Origin: Dallia pectoralis
Lineage: Eukaryota > Chordata > Actinopteri > Esociformes > Umbridae
NCBI GenBank assembly: GCA_029465975.1
Contig: CM055739.1
Span: 12,172,151-12,236,150, forward strand
Direction of reading: 5' to 3'
Length of the DNA stretch: 64,000 nucleotides
Part shown: piece after piece, positions 1 through 58,143 of the stretch
Numbering within the stretch: position 1 is the stretch's first letter
How the letters are laid out: each line of letters opens with the position of its first letter
The notes under the pieces: model-generated
Told to the model about the DNA's origin: nothing
Databases searched by the model: none
The model's input: the letters and a program-made list of their open reading frames with translations, nothing else
Position numbers and translations under genes: made by a program

Positions 1-115
1 TTACACGTGAGAACACTGAAGACATGACACTTTGCTACCATTTAAAGTAGTGGAGTGTACAGCTTGCATAACAGCGTACATTTGCTGTCCCCTCAAAATA
101 ACTCACAGCCATTTT
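1..115. mobile_element. Tc1/mariner element, left part (cut by window edge)
   Basis: The text from about 14 to 115 (…ctgaagacatgacacttt…, …tcaaaataactcacagcc) resembles, in inverse order, the end repeat seen again at 1886-2010. It is one terminal region of a Tc1-like DNA transposon. The element resumes at 1396 after a LINE insertion. Confidence 0.65.
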
Positions 116-1395
116 TTTTATTATTTTTTTATTTAACCTTTCTTTAACCAGGTAGGCCGATTGAGAACAAATTCTCATTTACAACGGCGACCTGGCCAAG
201 ATAAGGCGAAAAAATGTGCAGGACAACATATAGTTACACAGAATACACAAACACAGGAGTGCAAATAGCAGTGGGACACAGTAAGGAATACAGCTTCAAG
301 ATTAAACAGGATGAGGTATATGAAGAACAGTAGAGCAGCATAGATACAGTGATAAATAAATATATATATAAAATAAAATTAAAAAATAAATACAATGAGT
401 ATCTTAACACGGAATGTAAAAGGATTAAAGTGTGCCTAGCAGGCATACAGAATAAAGTGTCTCTAGCAGGTTGGTCGATAGAGTGCATGGGAGTAAAGGA
501 AATGAGGTTATGGGAAAGATCAATTGGGCATTATCTGAGCACAGAGAGTGGTTCAACAGTGTTCACAGATATGACAGCAGTACAGGTGCAAATAGGGCAT
601 GGCAAAGTGAGAAGGGGGTTGTGGGCCGTTAGCAGGTAGGCTAACGGCCAGGAGCCGTTTGAAAGCAGCTGGAGCCGTTTGAAAGCAGCTGGTGAGATAA
701 GGGTTTCGAGTTTTAGGGATTTTTGCAAACTGGAAGGATTGGCGGCCGAATGTTGTGTAGGCTTTCGGGGTCACTAAAGCAATATACCTACTTGAGCGTA
801 GACTGCGGTTGGGTAGCGCAATGGTAACTAGACAACTTAAGTGCAGTGGGACTTTGCCAAGCAGAGACTTGTAAATAAGTTGGTACCAATGCTTTAAACG
901 CCGAGTAGTTAGTGCCGGCCAGCCGACTAATGCATAAAGCTTGCAGTGGTGGGTGTTGTAAGGGGCATTTGTAACAAAACGTATGACTCTATGGTAGATC
1001 ACGTCCAGTTTTTTCAGCAGAGAGTTTGAGGCTGTTCTATAGATGACATCGCCAAAGTCGAACATTGGGATGATAGTCATTTTCGCCAAGGCAAGTTTGG
1101 CAGCCTGAGTGAAGGAAGCCCTGTTGTGGAATAGGAAGCCGATTCTGGATTTAATTTTAGATTTCTGTTTATTAATGTGCGGTTGGAAGGAGACACCTAG
1201 ATATTTATATGTATCAACATATTCAAGTTCAGACCCATCCAGCGTGGTGATGTTCGGTAGGCGGGCGGGTGTGGGCAGAGATCGGTTGAACAGCATACAC
1301 TTAGTTTTACTGGAGTTTAATAATAACTTTAGGCTACGGAAGGAGTACTGAATGGCATTAAAACTCTTGTAGGTTTGAGAGCACTGTGTCTAACG
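116..1395 (-). mobile_element. L2-like LINE, 5'-truncated, inserted into a Tc1 element
   Basis: The left end (116-190) is an A/T-rich tail followed by a motif (ttctttaaccaggtaggc, attctcatttacaacg) that I know as the 3' end of common teleost L2-type LINEs read on the minus strand. The middle encodes the C-terminal end of a reverse transcriptase. Both borders fall inside a Tc1 sequence that would otherwise be continuous (…acagccat / taacgaatgtctg…), so this is a nested insertion. The 5' end is missing, as usual for LINE copies. Confidence 0.7.
553..1296 (-). pseudogene. LINE reverse transcriptase C-terminal fragment
   Basis: An open frame of about 247 codons. Residues 20-75 read YVDTYKYLGVSFQPHINKQK…, the 'KYLG' thumb-side motif that follows the catalytic YADD box in L2/CR1-type reverse transcriptases. 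It continues with FDFGDVIYRTAS and VGWPALTTRRLKHWYQ. The catalytic box itself and the endonuclease domain are absent because the copy is 5'-truncated. The last part runs out of the domain into 3' sequence. It cannot make an active protein. Confidence 0.7.
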
Positions 1396-2026
1396 AATGT
1401 CTGAACCGCTGTCAACAAAAGTGAGTACACCCCTAAGTGAAAATGTCCAAATTAAGCCCGAAGTGTCAATATTTTGGGTGGCCACCATTATTTTCCAGCA
1501 CTGCCTTAACCCTCTTGGTCATGGAGTTCACCAGAGCTTTACAGGTTGCCACTGGAGTCCTCTTCCACTCCTCCATGACAACATCACAGATCTGATGGAT
1601 GTTAAAGACCATGCGATCCTCCACCTTCCGTTTGAGGAGGCCCCACAGATGCTCAATAGGGTTTAGATCTGGAGACATGCTTGGCCAATCCATCACCTAT
1701 ACCCTCAGATTCTTTAGCAAGGCAGTGGTCTTCTTGGAGGTGTGTTTAGGGTCGTTATCATGTTGTAATACTGCCCTGTGGTCCAGTCTCTGAAGGGAGG
1801 CGATCACGCTCTGTTTCAGTATGTCACAGTACATGTTGGCATTCATGGTTCCCTCATTGAACTGTTTCTCCCCAGTGCCGGCAGCACTCAGTTATTTTGA
1901 GGGGACATCAAGTGTACACCGTTATACAAGCTGTACACTCACTACTTTACATTGTGGCAAAGTGTAATTTCTTCAGTGTTGTCACATGAAGACATAATCA
2001 AATATTTACAAAATGTGAGCGGTGTA
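1396..2026 (-). mobile_element. Tc1/mariner element, right part, internally deleted
   Basis: The minus strand encodes the C-terminal end of a Tc1 transposase (1466-1696), including the signature SPDLNPIEHLW in which the final acidic residue of the DD34E triad lies. At about 1885 the coding text jumps directly to the terminal repeat (…ggcagcactcagttatttt…), so most of the transposase has been deleted. The outer repeat ends near 2026 and its last bases are degenerate. Confidence 0.75.
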
Positions 2027-2188
2027 CTTGGCTGGATCAGAGCAATATTAATCAATTTTAGAACAAGGCTGTAAAATATGATAAAAGGTACTTGCTCTGA
2101 ATACTTTGGAAATGCACCGTAGAAAATTAACCAGAGAAGTTAATCATTATGGTTATTTACAGCCATAAAACAGCTCTCTCATAATTAC

Positions 2189-41021
<38,833 letters not shown>

Positions 41022-41226
41022 GTCTCCACCTGAGACTGGCACCTTCCAGACAGCGTGGAGGCGGAGTGGGGAAGACGAGGAGGGAGAGACAGCTATACAG
41101 GTCCTGTAGTGCCCAGTACCATCCGATAGTATCCACGAGCCCTGAGAGGAAAACCAGTGCCTGAACAGAACCAAGCAAAGCACTGCAAGCTCTGATCACG
41201 CTACTTCTTTTTCTCTCTCCCTATCT

Positions 41227-41228
41227 CA

Positions 41229-41281
<53 letters not shown>

Positions 41282-41340
41282 TCACTGTCTCTCTCTGTCT
41301 CTCTCACTGTCTCTCACTTACTCTCTCTCTCTCTTACTCC
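41227..41340. repeat. (CT)n-rich tract upstream of col5a2
   Basis: Pure CT for the first 50 bp then mixed; GA on the gene's strand, 200-320 bp upstream of the col5a2 start codon, so in the promoter or 5' UTR. Confidence 0.95.
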
Positions 41341-44107
41341 CTCTTTTCAGGATTGTCTCTAACCTATAATTTTTTCTCCTCTTTTACTGTGTCCTCCATT
41401 TTCTGTCTATGCCTAAGACAGCCATGGTCGGACAGATGTCACTGAAAATGAATAGCTATGGATTACTGATAACAAAGCATTAAAAGTAATCAGTTAAGTA
41501 ATCAATCTGATATCTTTGCCTTTTGTCTGATGACTTTCATATTTATGAATCTTTGCAAATCACAGATGATTGGCTGCGAACGTCATCTTAGACCGTGTGG
41601 TCTGCCATAGGCGTGCCGTCGAAAACCTGATGAAATAAAGGTGTAACCATTTTTGTGAAACTTTTTTTCTGTGTAAAACCGCAGATTTCCTAAAAACAAT
41701 TGTGCCATTTGTGTGCATGTGACTACCTCAAGCTCAACCGCGAGTAAAGCCCGTCAGATCCGAGGCATCTCTATCACGATTGATGTCCAACTTTCCACAA
41801 ACAGAAGTGTTTTAAACGTTGGCGTGGCTCTATGCACAACGTTGCCACAAACATCAAAGTAGTGATACACACCTACAGGTTCAAGCTGTATGACAACCAT
41901 ACAGTACAACATTACATCACACATGAGGAAGCGTAGTTACTATTCAAGCCACCCGTCAGCTCACATTACCTCACATAAAGGAGGTAATCTCCCTCAGCCC
42001 CGTCCAAATGTATCTCTCTCCTGGCACCACAATGGTAATCCCTGCCAGTTTCTGAAAATGTCTGAACCCCTATATAAACAATAAATCCCCAGAAACACAA
42101 ACCCACACACGTTGCTGATAGCTACTTCATTGAGTAGGTTGTACTTCCTACAACTGCGTTTTGTGGTAGTCCAACCTAGTAATTTTAGGATAAATGCATT
42201 AATTCAAAGTAGCTAAAGATTGTAATCATCCAGAAAAATTCAAATCTCCCTGAAATAGAACTTGAAACACCAAAAGAGTGTTTACAACCTTTATCGGCAG
42301 TGCTGCTAGTTTATGAATGAGTGGAGATACAACCAACCATTGAATGTTTCAAACATATCACCAAAGATAAGTAATTGTCCCCCTGTAGCAGCTGGCAGCT
42401 CAGTTGTCACAGATGTTGGTGTGTTTAAGCACTTGTTAACCGTGTGAAAGGCATTCCAGCCATTTATCCAGCAGAAAGCTTGTTAGCTCTTCATCATCAC
42501 ACCTTATTCAGCAGCATTTACCTAACATTGAGGCTCTCAAAAGTTTATCAACTTCATGTTGCACTCATTCCAATGTTATTTGTCCAGGAAATATTTATTT
42601 TTGGCCTGTAAGTCTTATCGGTATAATAGCCCATTTGGATAACAATTCTAAGCTGCAGAAATTACTTTTTATCCCGGTTGTTAATGGACCAATGAGAATA
42701 CAAACAGTTTCACCTCAACCATTTCCTGCTTCTTAAAGCCAAAGAGCCAGATTACAAGCGAGGAGAAGCAAGGTCATATTGTAACTTGTACTTAAAGATC
42801 TTTTGGTGGGGAAAGCCTTGGACATTGAAAGCCCTCCCACATCAGTCTGCCCGTGGTACAGGACTCCGATACAACACAAAGAAAGTTATTTTTGTTTAAA
42901 GAGACCACAAAGAACACTGCTTATTAGCGACCAACTGGTTCAAAATATGTTTAATTTAACACCTCCATGACAGGAGGGGGCGCTGGCTTCTGCTCCAGGC
43001 TGGCAGGGACACACACAGGTGGCTTAACTCTGCGTCTTGCAGCTGGCACTGGACATGGATGGTGTTCTGGAGCCACCTGCTGGCTGGGTCCAACACGTAG
43101 GGAACCCCCCTTGGAGTCCTCTGCAGCCCTCCTTGGGGATCAGCTTTAGCCGTCTCCCAATTGAACTCTCTGAAGCGCAGCGGGCCGACCAGGGACTCCT
43201 GTTGTAGAGTTCATCACCCTCCGTTTGAGGAAAACATGCCTGCTGATTCCAATTAGCGTGCTTTAGTCTGTTAGGAACTTGAGGTGATGTGAAGGAACCA
43301 GGCACAGGCGTGTAAAGTCGGAAAATCAAGTGCCCTTGTATAGCAGTAACTAGAAACGGCATAACAAACACTCAAACCCAATACGACGGACGTGACACGC
43401 AACAATGATGCACAAGACAAAACTTATGAACACATACTAATTAGATAATTGGAACCTGGTGAATTAAATGAGTTCATGACTGTAAGGAGACTGGGAAACG
43501 CCGTCTTCACCTCCCCGTGACACTAGCAGACAGAGTAATGGAAACACTTTAACCAGAAAAAAATATACTAGGTGCACTGTTATTCTTCCTTTAACGGCTA
43601 AATAGTTAGATACGTTCAACCAAGAGCAGGAAAAGACATTATTAAGAGAAAAGCACAGGACGGCCACTTCAAATCAAAGGTGCTTGTCTACCAAGCGGAA
43701 TGTTGGACTTAACCGAGTGCAGTTTCTGCAACCTCTAAGTCTTCAAAGACCAACTGCCACGGGGACTTCTACAGCGGAACTCTTTGGCGAGCTCACTGGT
43801 CACATGACAGGAAGAATGAGGGCGACTACTCGTCCAATCCATTCATAGAGCAGGATGTTTCTCCTCATATCCCCTTACATGGTCTGAATTATTCATAAAT
43901 TCTGAGCCTCAAGGTATCCTGCTCAACCACTTCACCTGTTTGGGAGACACCTTTCCAGAACAACTGTGTAGAACTTATCAACGTGAGCTCACCAAAAAAC
44001 AGAAGAAGAGTCAGCGTTTATTGTACTGGACATATACAGGTTACCTGTGTCTGTCATGCCTTTCTAGCAGTGACTTCTGGACCCATGGGCTTGTGTTTCG
44101 GTTACCA
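41341..44107. other. Divergent intergenic region col5a2 / pjvk
   Basis: The two genes face away from each other, so both promoters and the pjvk 5' UTR exon(s) should lie here. I see no clear core promoter elements. About 43,260-43,522 has an LTR-like minus-strand start (TGTCACGGGG) but no partner. Confidence 0.5.
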
Positions 44108-44109
44108 GT

Positions 44110-44320
44110 ATGTTCGCGGCGGCAACTAAGAATTTTGTGAAACAGGTGGGCGATACGGGTCGGCTGATCCCGGTACCAGGCCTCAGTGAGGCCGATCGGT
44201 ACCAACCCCTCAGCCTGGTCACCAGGAAGAGAAAGAGACACTTCTGGAAGAAGACCAAGTACGCCTCGACCCCCTTCTCCCTGAAGGACATCCTGGTGGG
44301 GGAGAAGGAGATCACAGCAG
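44110..44320 (+). CDS. pjvk: pjvk coding exon 1
   Basis: 70 codons plus one base, from MFAAATK to KEITAG|. Donor GCAG|gtacaa. Beginning of the gasdermin N domain. Confidence 0.95.
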
Positions 44321-46346
44321 GTACAATACAGCGACAGGAGAAATAACGCCAATGTCATGCATTGTAATGTCTTCTGAATCGTTCATAGTGCATTATAATG
44401 ACTTTATGACCCATTATGTAGCGGGTATTCATAAGTTGTGTAAGCGACCTCCAGGCACACAGTAAACCCCACACTAAACCCCACAGACCTTGTGTTTGAG
44501 CAGACTAAAGCAAGTCCCAGACAATATTGCACGCCTTTAAAAACCAGGCTGCTCTTTTTGAACAGGTGTGTCGTCGTACCAGCTCCTGAACTATGAGGAC
44601 AAGTCTGACGTGTCGCTGAACGGAAGGCTAGGGAACCATCTGATGAACGACGTGGGGTTCAACATCAGCGGCTCAGACTCCGTGGCCGTCAAAGCTTCCT
44701 TTGGGATTGTCACCAAACACGAGGTGGAGGTTCCAACTCTGCTGAGGGAACTAAATTCCAGGTACATTGCATATGGTGGACGGTGTGTTATTTTATCGAG
44801 TTAAAACCTTTTTTTTTACCGGACAATATAATAACAGGAACACTCTGTTTGTGTGAACATGTGTTTCTTTCCCCTCCTCTTGTAGGAAAGTGGATATGGA
44901 TCACTGTTTGATCCGTCAGTCTAAAGATAGTGGGCGGAGCGTTCTCTGCGTTGTCATGGAGAGCATCCGCACGACGCGCCAGTGTTCTCTAACTGTCCAC
45001 GCGGGCATGAGAGGGACGACTATGAGGGTGAACGCACACACACTGACATATACACACCATGCACACATATACACACAGTAACACACCCTGCACACACATA
45101 CACACACTGACACACATATACACACACTGGCACGCCGTGCAGTCACACATACACAAACTGACACACCCTGCACACCCACACATACACACACTGACACGCC
45201 GTGCACACCCACACACACTGACACGCCGTGCAAACACACATACACACACACTGGCACGCTACGACATCTGACATGTGTGTATTAGCAGTTTGGTTGAATG
45301 GATGATTGCAATGTGTCTCACCTGTGTGACCCTTCGGTTTCCAGTTTCAGATCGACGACGGTCGAAACCCCAAAGGTCGGGACAAGGCCATAGTGATCCC
45401 AGCTCATACCACCATTGCATTCAGCATATTTCAACTGTATTTCCGATTGGACGGACGCCTAGGTGAGAACCACCAAATACACCCTGACACAGATAGAAGG
45501 AAACTCAAACATTAAGGATTTTGTTGTCTTCATTTCTCAACTTTATCTACTTTGTTACAAACATAAACACACACACACGCGTGTATCTTACCTTGTCCCC
45601 TTCGTACCCCCTGATCAGATATCTGTGTTAGTCCTGATTCGTCAGGCGGATTTGAGAAGGAGCTAATGAGAGAACAACTGGGAGGCATGATTGGCCGGTT
45701 CTCTATTGGACGACTACGCAGATTCCTGTCTGGCATTGTCTACGGGAACCCCTTCAGAGCAGGTGGGAACTCTCTGTCATCCCGATCTTATGAGATAAAA
45801 ATAAATTATCTAACCCTCTCAGAATAATGCTGTTTACAAGTTAATTGGTCCTAAAAAAAGGACTAATGTGCTGTGGTTGTTTACTTGACCTGGATTACAT
45901 ACAAAGATAACATAAAGAAACGCTGATAAAAAGCACAGGGTTATGTGAAGAGATTGTATGATGACAAAAAGATCCTTGTAAAGTTTTTGGACATTCCAGT
46001 GCCCCTTTAATCCTCCGCCCTGCTCCCACTCCAAGACGATAGGACGTTCGAGGAGCTCACACACACCCCTCAGTCAGACACCTACATGGACGACGTCGTG
46101 ACCGACTATTACGAGAAGTCTGCCAGCATGACGGACGTCTCTACCGCCTACCTGAGAGGGGACTCCCACACCCGCGTCAACCTCCTCAACCACAACATCC
46201 CCAAGGGCCCCTGTTCCCTCTGTGGCAGGGGCCCATCCCCCAGAGAGACTGTCTACGGCTGTCTGGAATGCACCAGCGGTGGCCACAAGTACGTCAGGCT
46301 CCACGTCGTGCCCTGCTTCGACCTGTGGCACAAGACTCTGAGGTGA
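44110..46346 (+). CDS. pjvk: pjvk: pejvakin (gasdermin family), complete coding region
   Basis: Pejvakin (DFNB59) is a gasdermin-family protein of hair cells and auditory neurons linked to peroxisome proliferation and removal after noise stress; loss causes deafness in mammals. Six coding exons: 44110-44320, 44566-44761, 44886-45027, 45345-45462, 45619-45762 and 46036-46346 (stop TGA). Coding length is 1,122 bp, 373 residues (human about 352). The start MFAAATKNFVKQVGDTGRL and stretches SSYQLLNYEDKSDVSLNG, ASFGIVTKHEVEVPTLL and VVMESIRTTRQCSL are almost identical to human. The C-terminus keeps the zinc-finger-like Cys/His set (GPCSLCGRG, YGCLECTSGG, VPCFDLWH). Exon 5 of these (45,619-45,762) is the most diverged part. 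An AG at 44,107-44,108 two bases before the ATG suggests a spliced 5' UTR. Confidence 0.96.
44566..44761 (+). CDS. pjvk: pjvk coding exon 2
   Basis: 196 bp between …gaacag and CCAG|gtacat; completes the split Gly codon and ends in phase 2. Encodes VSSYQLLNYEDKSDVSLNG through TLLRELNS. Confidence 0.95.
44886..45027 (+). CDS. pjvk: pjvk coding exon 3
   Basis: 142 bp between …ttgtag and AGG|gtgaac; encodes KVDMDHCLIRQSKDSG to GMRGTTMR and ends in phase 0. Confidence 0.95.
45030..45265. repeat. CA-rich minisatellite in pjvk intron
   Basis: Irregular units of about 30-38 bp made of (CA)n plus 'ctgacacgccgtg' or 'ctgacacaccctg'. It begins within a few bases of the 5' splice site of coding exon 3. 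Confidence 0.93.
45345..45462 (+). CDS. pjvk: pjvk coding exon 4
   Basis: 118 bp from FQIDDGRNPKGRDKAIVIPA to RLDGRL plus one base; AG at 45,343-45,344, donor CTAG|gtgaga. Confidence 0.94.
45619..45762 (+). CDS. pjvk: pjvk coding exon 5
   Basis: 144 bp; begins by completing Asp (D ICVSPDSSGGFEKE) and ends AGCAG|gtggga in phase 1. Human has DLCVTSVSKGGFERE at this place; the remainder is poorly conserved. Confidence 0.9.
46036..46346 (+). CDS. pjvk: pjvk last coding exon
   Basis: 311 bp after …ctccaag, ending TGA. Encodes YMDDVVTDYYEKSASMTDVS, RVNLLNHNIPKGPCSLCG and the zinc-binding end VRLHVVPCFDLWHKTLR. Confidence 0.95.
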
Positions 46347-46640
46347 CCCGGTGGACGCTGGGGTGACCCGGTGGACTCTGGGGTGACGCGGTGGACGCTG
46401 GGGCGACCCGGTGGACCTCTGGGGTGACCTGGTGGACCTCTGGGGTGACCCGGTGGACCTCTGGGGTGACCCGGTGGACCTCTGGGGTGACCCGGTGGAC
46501 GCTGGGGTGACCCGGTGGACGCTGGGGTGAGCCGGTGGACGCTGGGGTGACCTGGTGGGCGCTGGGCGACCCGGTGGACCTCTGGGGTGACCCGGTGGAC
46601 CTCTGGGGTGACCCGGTGGACTCTGGGGTGACCCGGTAAA
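46344..46640. repeat. 20/21-bp minisatellite beginning at the pjvk stop codon
   Basis: About 14 units (gggtgacccggtggacctct / …acgctg). The last coding bases 'ctctgaggtgacc' are already unit-like, so the array starts at the stop codon and fills the proximal 3' UTR. Confidence 0.94.
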
Positions 46641-48599
46641 CAGATTACGACCTGAGTGGGACGGTGGAGAGAGAATGCATCTCAATAGTTTCGCCACACT
46701 GGCCCAGCCTGTGGGTCAAATCCGCAACGCTGGTTTGACTCTTAACAATTGAGCTATATACAGAATTGGTAACATGTCTTATAGCCAATCAGCAGTGGGG
46801 GTTAGAAACCACCTGGATGTATCTCAATGAACAGACACACCCTTTATCGACACATGACCTGTGGCTCACAAAGCCACAACAAGAGTGTGTGAATTATTCA
46901 GACAGGGTATTAAAAATGGACCAGCAGATCATATGAAGGGAAAAAGGCCATAGAATGGGTGGCGCGTGGTGTCCAAAATAATTCCCCCCTGGCTAGTGTT
47001 TCTTTAGATCTTCTGCCTCAGCAGTTTAAGTTGAGTGTTTGTTGTGGTGTGTTATGAGGACATCCAGTGAGTTACTTTATGCTCAACCTCATGCTGAGCT
47101 TTTTTGATTCGGTTTCATGCCATCTTTCTGGTTTAGGTTGTTTGTTGACTTCATTTGTGCAGAAATCTAACCGACTCTATTCGATATGACTCTGTAAACA
47201 AGGTTGTGATATTTGGTATTTGCGCCCATGTATATTCTTCAAAAAACTCACATTGTCACTGACAATAATTTTATATATTAGTTTCTGGAAAAAATTTTAT
47301 TTCACTGCTACCATTAAACAATGTTGTGTCTGAAAGTCAACTTCAATTTCACTGAGGTTTATCAACTACGGTGTTCAAATAATCACATGCTGCAATAATC
47401 TTTTTTTCCTTTTTGCGTGCTTATTGCGGTACACACAAACACAAAACGGGAGACATTTCTCTATTAAAACTGGTTGAATGATATTCAGGTTATAGGTATA
47501 TGCAACTAGTTAAATAACAAATACAAATTCAGGACCATTTTTGGATTTCAGTATGGAATGAGTAAGACGTACTATTTAATTAATCAGTGTTTTGGGTTTT
47601 GCTGACCAAACAAATTCATGTTTGAATATCGAAAGACCTTTGAAATTCAACAGTTTTCTAGATTAGATTATTTGGACAACGTGCAGAAGTGCCAATACGG
47701 TACATCCCACAACTGTGCTTACAACCAAAATCCACAAGGTGTCGCCAAAAACAATTACATTACTCTCTGTTGTTCCCCTACCACATTGGGAAAGATAATT
47801 CCACTAGAAGGCTTGAGCATGGATGAATTTCGTTGTGTTATGGCAGTTTTCGCACACATGATTTATTTGGATGCTTTTTCTTTTATACTTCAGAGTGTCA
47901 GATGTTCGCACCTTTTTCTCAGAGGGTATTTCTGCTGGCTTCACTTATCCCACAACTGATTGAATGAAAGTGGGGAGGACATGAAGGTTATTATAACAAA
48001 GGGGTGATGGTCTATGGTAGTGATGGCGGTCTAGGGGGGGTCACGGGGTCTATGGGGGTCATGGGGTTCTATTGGTGTCATGAGGGTCTATTGGAGTCTA
48101 TGGGGGTCTATTAGAGTCCTGTAGCATTAGGGTTCAACCCTCCCAATTATAGTAAAATGTGAACACACATACACACACAGTATAAGACAGTAACTATAGA
48201 AACATTGGGGTGAAATGGTGTTTAGAACAATTTAGTGTTAAGAATTAGTGTTCAGAATGTAATAGAATAAAAAGAGATGGCGTTTGATAAGAGGGCATTT
48301 AAAAAGGGAGCCTTGAAAACGAGAGAGAGATTTGAAAAGAGAACCGCCAGAGAGAAAGACTGATCCGTAAGACCAGACTGGGTTATATGCTGTGGGCCGC
48401 CATGGAGAGAGATCATATCCACCCATCATCAGAGAGGGAGAACCTGAGAGGGATTACTATTGGCGAGAGAGCCAGCATCTGTGTTAATGGAAGCTGACGG
48501 CTCCCTAATGTGTTATGAGTCTGGAACACACATTGATTAGAAGGAAAGAGGATATTTGGCACTGGAGACCTCACTAACGGAGAAAGAGAGTGGAAAAGA

Positions 48600-48610
48600 A
48601 GAGGGGGGGC

Positions 48611-48642
<32 letters not shown>

Positions 48643-48800
48643 ATTTATAGACACACTTTATACATTTAATGTTAAAAGAAGAGGGGGGCATATATATATA
48701 TATATATATATATTTATAGACACACTTAACACATTTAATGTTAAAAGAAGAGGGGGGCATATATATATATATTTATAGACACACTTTATACATTTAATGT
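48600..48800. repeat. Three tandem copies of a (TA)n-containing unit
   Basis: Each copy has 'aagaggggggcat', a TA run of variable length, then 'ttatagacacactt(ta/aa)…cat ttaatgtta'. The third lacks the 'aaagaagag' end. Confidence 0.9.
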
Positions 48801-48869
48801 TAGCAATGTTTTCTTCTGGTTGGATTCTCAGAGTGTCTGGATGAAACTTTCTGTTTTACATCATGACAC

Positions 48870-48870
<1 letters not shown>

Positions 48871-48929
<59 letters not shown>

Positions 48930-49004
48930 GTGTGTGCGTGTGTGCGTGCGTGTGCGTGTGCGTGTGCGTGTGTGTGCGTGTGCGTGTGCGTGTGCGTGTG
49001 TGTA
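48871..49004. repeat. (TG)n microsatellite with CG interruptions
   Basis: About 134 bp, pure TG then TG/CG mixtures. Confidence 0.98.
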
Positions 49005-49699
49005 CATGAGTTCATGTGACCTTTTCTTCATCACCAACAGCTAATTTGCGTCAATCCAAGCTTCAGTGTGACCGATTCGTTACACTCATAAAAATTACAC
49101 AAAGACGGGATTGTGTTTAACACTCACACACACACGCACTCAAACACACAGTTTTAGACCTGAGGGTAAATGAGGAAAAGATCAGCATGTTCCCTCACAC
49201 AATGATCAGATCAAACACATCTGTGTACGTGAACGTCCCTGCCCATGATGTTAATCAGGAAGCTTAAAACCACAGAGATCTGTAGCATTGAAATGCACTA
49301 CTCTCCCACGAAGGAACAGCGCAGATGCCCTCAGTTATATTGTGTGTCTATTTCTGAGTGACATTAACCGTCACCAGAAGCGCATCTATAAATCTCAATT
49401 CCTTACCAGTTGGGGCGGGGTACACTTTGTGAACTCTGGTCATAATGGAAAGTTTTTAAGACACGTTTTGAGGAGTTAACCCTGTAGTCCCCATACTCAA
49501 TACAGGTGTTAATCAAGGTTACTATGGTAGCGAACTCAAGGGAGATGTGGTGTACATACAGCAAATCCTGAATGGTTGTATATACAATACCACACTGTGC
49601 CAGATGTCACATGAATGACATCGAATGCCATCAATCTAATGTTTAAGTGTGTATGTATTGAAATGAAAAATAAATATAAATATCTCATGTACATATTCA

Positions 49700-50400
49700 G
49701 ATCCTAGATGGTGACCCTGCAAATTGACCTCGCAGGCATCCACAAATCTTGACTTTAGGAGTCGATGGGAGTTCACCTGTGGAAAATAACATTGATTGGA
49801 CATGCTTTAGAAAGTCACACACCTGAATATTAGATCCCACAACTCTGCAAACACTGCATGCCAGAGCAATAACCAAACAATGAAGTCCAAGAAACTCTCT
49901 ATAGAGACCTCTCAGAAAGAATTCTGTCGAGGCATAGATCTGGGAAAGGATATTAAAAATGTATAAAGCATGAAAAGTTCCCAGAGGCACAGAGACCTTT
50001 CAGAGTTCTTTAGAATAACCTGAACCAGAGCACACATGACCTGTTTCGAGAAAAAAGCTCTGAAGCACAAAGCCAAGACAAACTGGAGAGGCTTTAGGAC
50101 ATGTCCTATATTGTCTTTGAGCGGACCAGCCAATGCCAATGTCTTGAAACTCATTGAACATCTGTGGAAAGACCTGAAGATTGCAATTTACTGATGTTTC
50201 TCATCTAGTCTGACAGGGAAATTATTAGGGAAAATGGTAAAAACTGCATGAATCCTGTATTACAAAGCTGGCATATTGAGGAAGCCCCTCAGCAGTGATT
50301 GCTGAAAAGCTGCATTGACAAACTACTAAACAGAATATCTGGATACTTACGTACATGAGATATTTCTTGTTTCAATTGGCATAAATTCCTTAAAAAATGT
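49700..50400 (+). mobile_element. Strongly decayed Tc1 transposon
   Basis: Segments such as atgaagtccaagaaactctc, tctgtcgaggcatagatctg and aactcattgaacatctgtgg align with the Tc1 at 19,535-20,640, but the reading frame is destroyed throughout. Confidence 0.65.
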
Positions 50401-51425
50401 GCTTTGTCATTGTGGGGTACTGTGTATGTTCTTTACCAAAAATTGAGAAAGGGTTGGAAAGCTACCCAAAGGCAGTAGAAAATTCTATTTTCACACATTT
50501 TGAGCCCCGCCCTGAAGGCAATGATTTGCCTTTTGTGACAGGAAACCCTTCTAAAAAAGGTAACATTAAAAATTGCCTGGTAATAATTTTCCGGGATACA
50601 CAACATTGTATTAAGGGACAGGAGAACAATTCTACTGATGTTTCCGAGAATAGCTGCTATTCCTGTTTTCTGCTTGACAGAAGATAAACTTTTTACAGTA
50701 TTCAGGTGGCATTAACTAAGTTTGACAGGCAGTAATTGGCAAAAGCTAAATCACTCAACAAACAAGTGTGCCACTGCACTGACTCTCACCACGAATTATG
50801 TACATTAGAAAACATCAATCGTATACATATAACACATCATGTTACTGCTCTAACTCTAAACTTTTAACTATCCCAAACCTCAATTACCCTCTGATTATAC
50901 TAAAACTATGCAACCAGGTTGTTTTAGGTTTTTTATTTTTCCCTAAAAGATTTATTTTTAATTATTATTGAATTGTTCACATTATGTCACATTAATTAAT
51001 ATTCTGTCATTATTTCACACACACAGGGTCACAGAAAAACACACTCTGTTATCTTGTAAACCAATCAGAGGATATCCTGACCTTGGCACCTCCTCCCCCA
51101 AAAGGCTTCTCTAGGCATGGATGGACACCTCCAGGCAGCATCACCACATCTTTACTGTTTATTACTGCACCAAGAGTACTGACACACCGTTCTCATTAGG
51201 ATACCCACTGAACAGGAGGAATAAAAGGGAAGCTCTTCTTTTTAATCGCCTGTATGCTTTGTGTCCCTCTATCACTCATCACACAAACACACGGCGTATC
51301 GGGCTTATCAAGCCTCATGGGACGCAGTGGCGGCTCCCTCGGTCCCGGAAAATGTGCGCTCTCCCTCGGGTGATTTCCATCGCAGCGCAGGAGCCCCCGG
51401 AGTGTCCGCAATCCCGGAGGTTGAC

Positions 51426-58143
<6,718 letters not shown>

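Larger units (their letters stand above)
46641..51425. other. Intergenic region pjvk / tmeff2
   Basis: Holds G-rich degenerate repeats at 48,001-48,115 (tatgggggtctattgg-like), a three-copy unit with (TA)n at 48,600-48,800, (TG)n at 48,871-49,004 and a decayed Tc1 at 49,700-50,400. An ATTAAA at about 47,314 could serve pjvk polyadenylation. No gene recognised. Confidence 0.55.

Noticed and set aside
43024..43371. 115-codon minus ORF upstream of pjvk
   Set aside because: No recognisable domain or splice context; likely chance.
43260..43522. Possible solo LTR on the minus strand (TGTCACGGGG start)
   Set aside because: No CA end, target duplication or partner could be identified.
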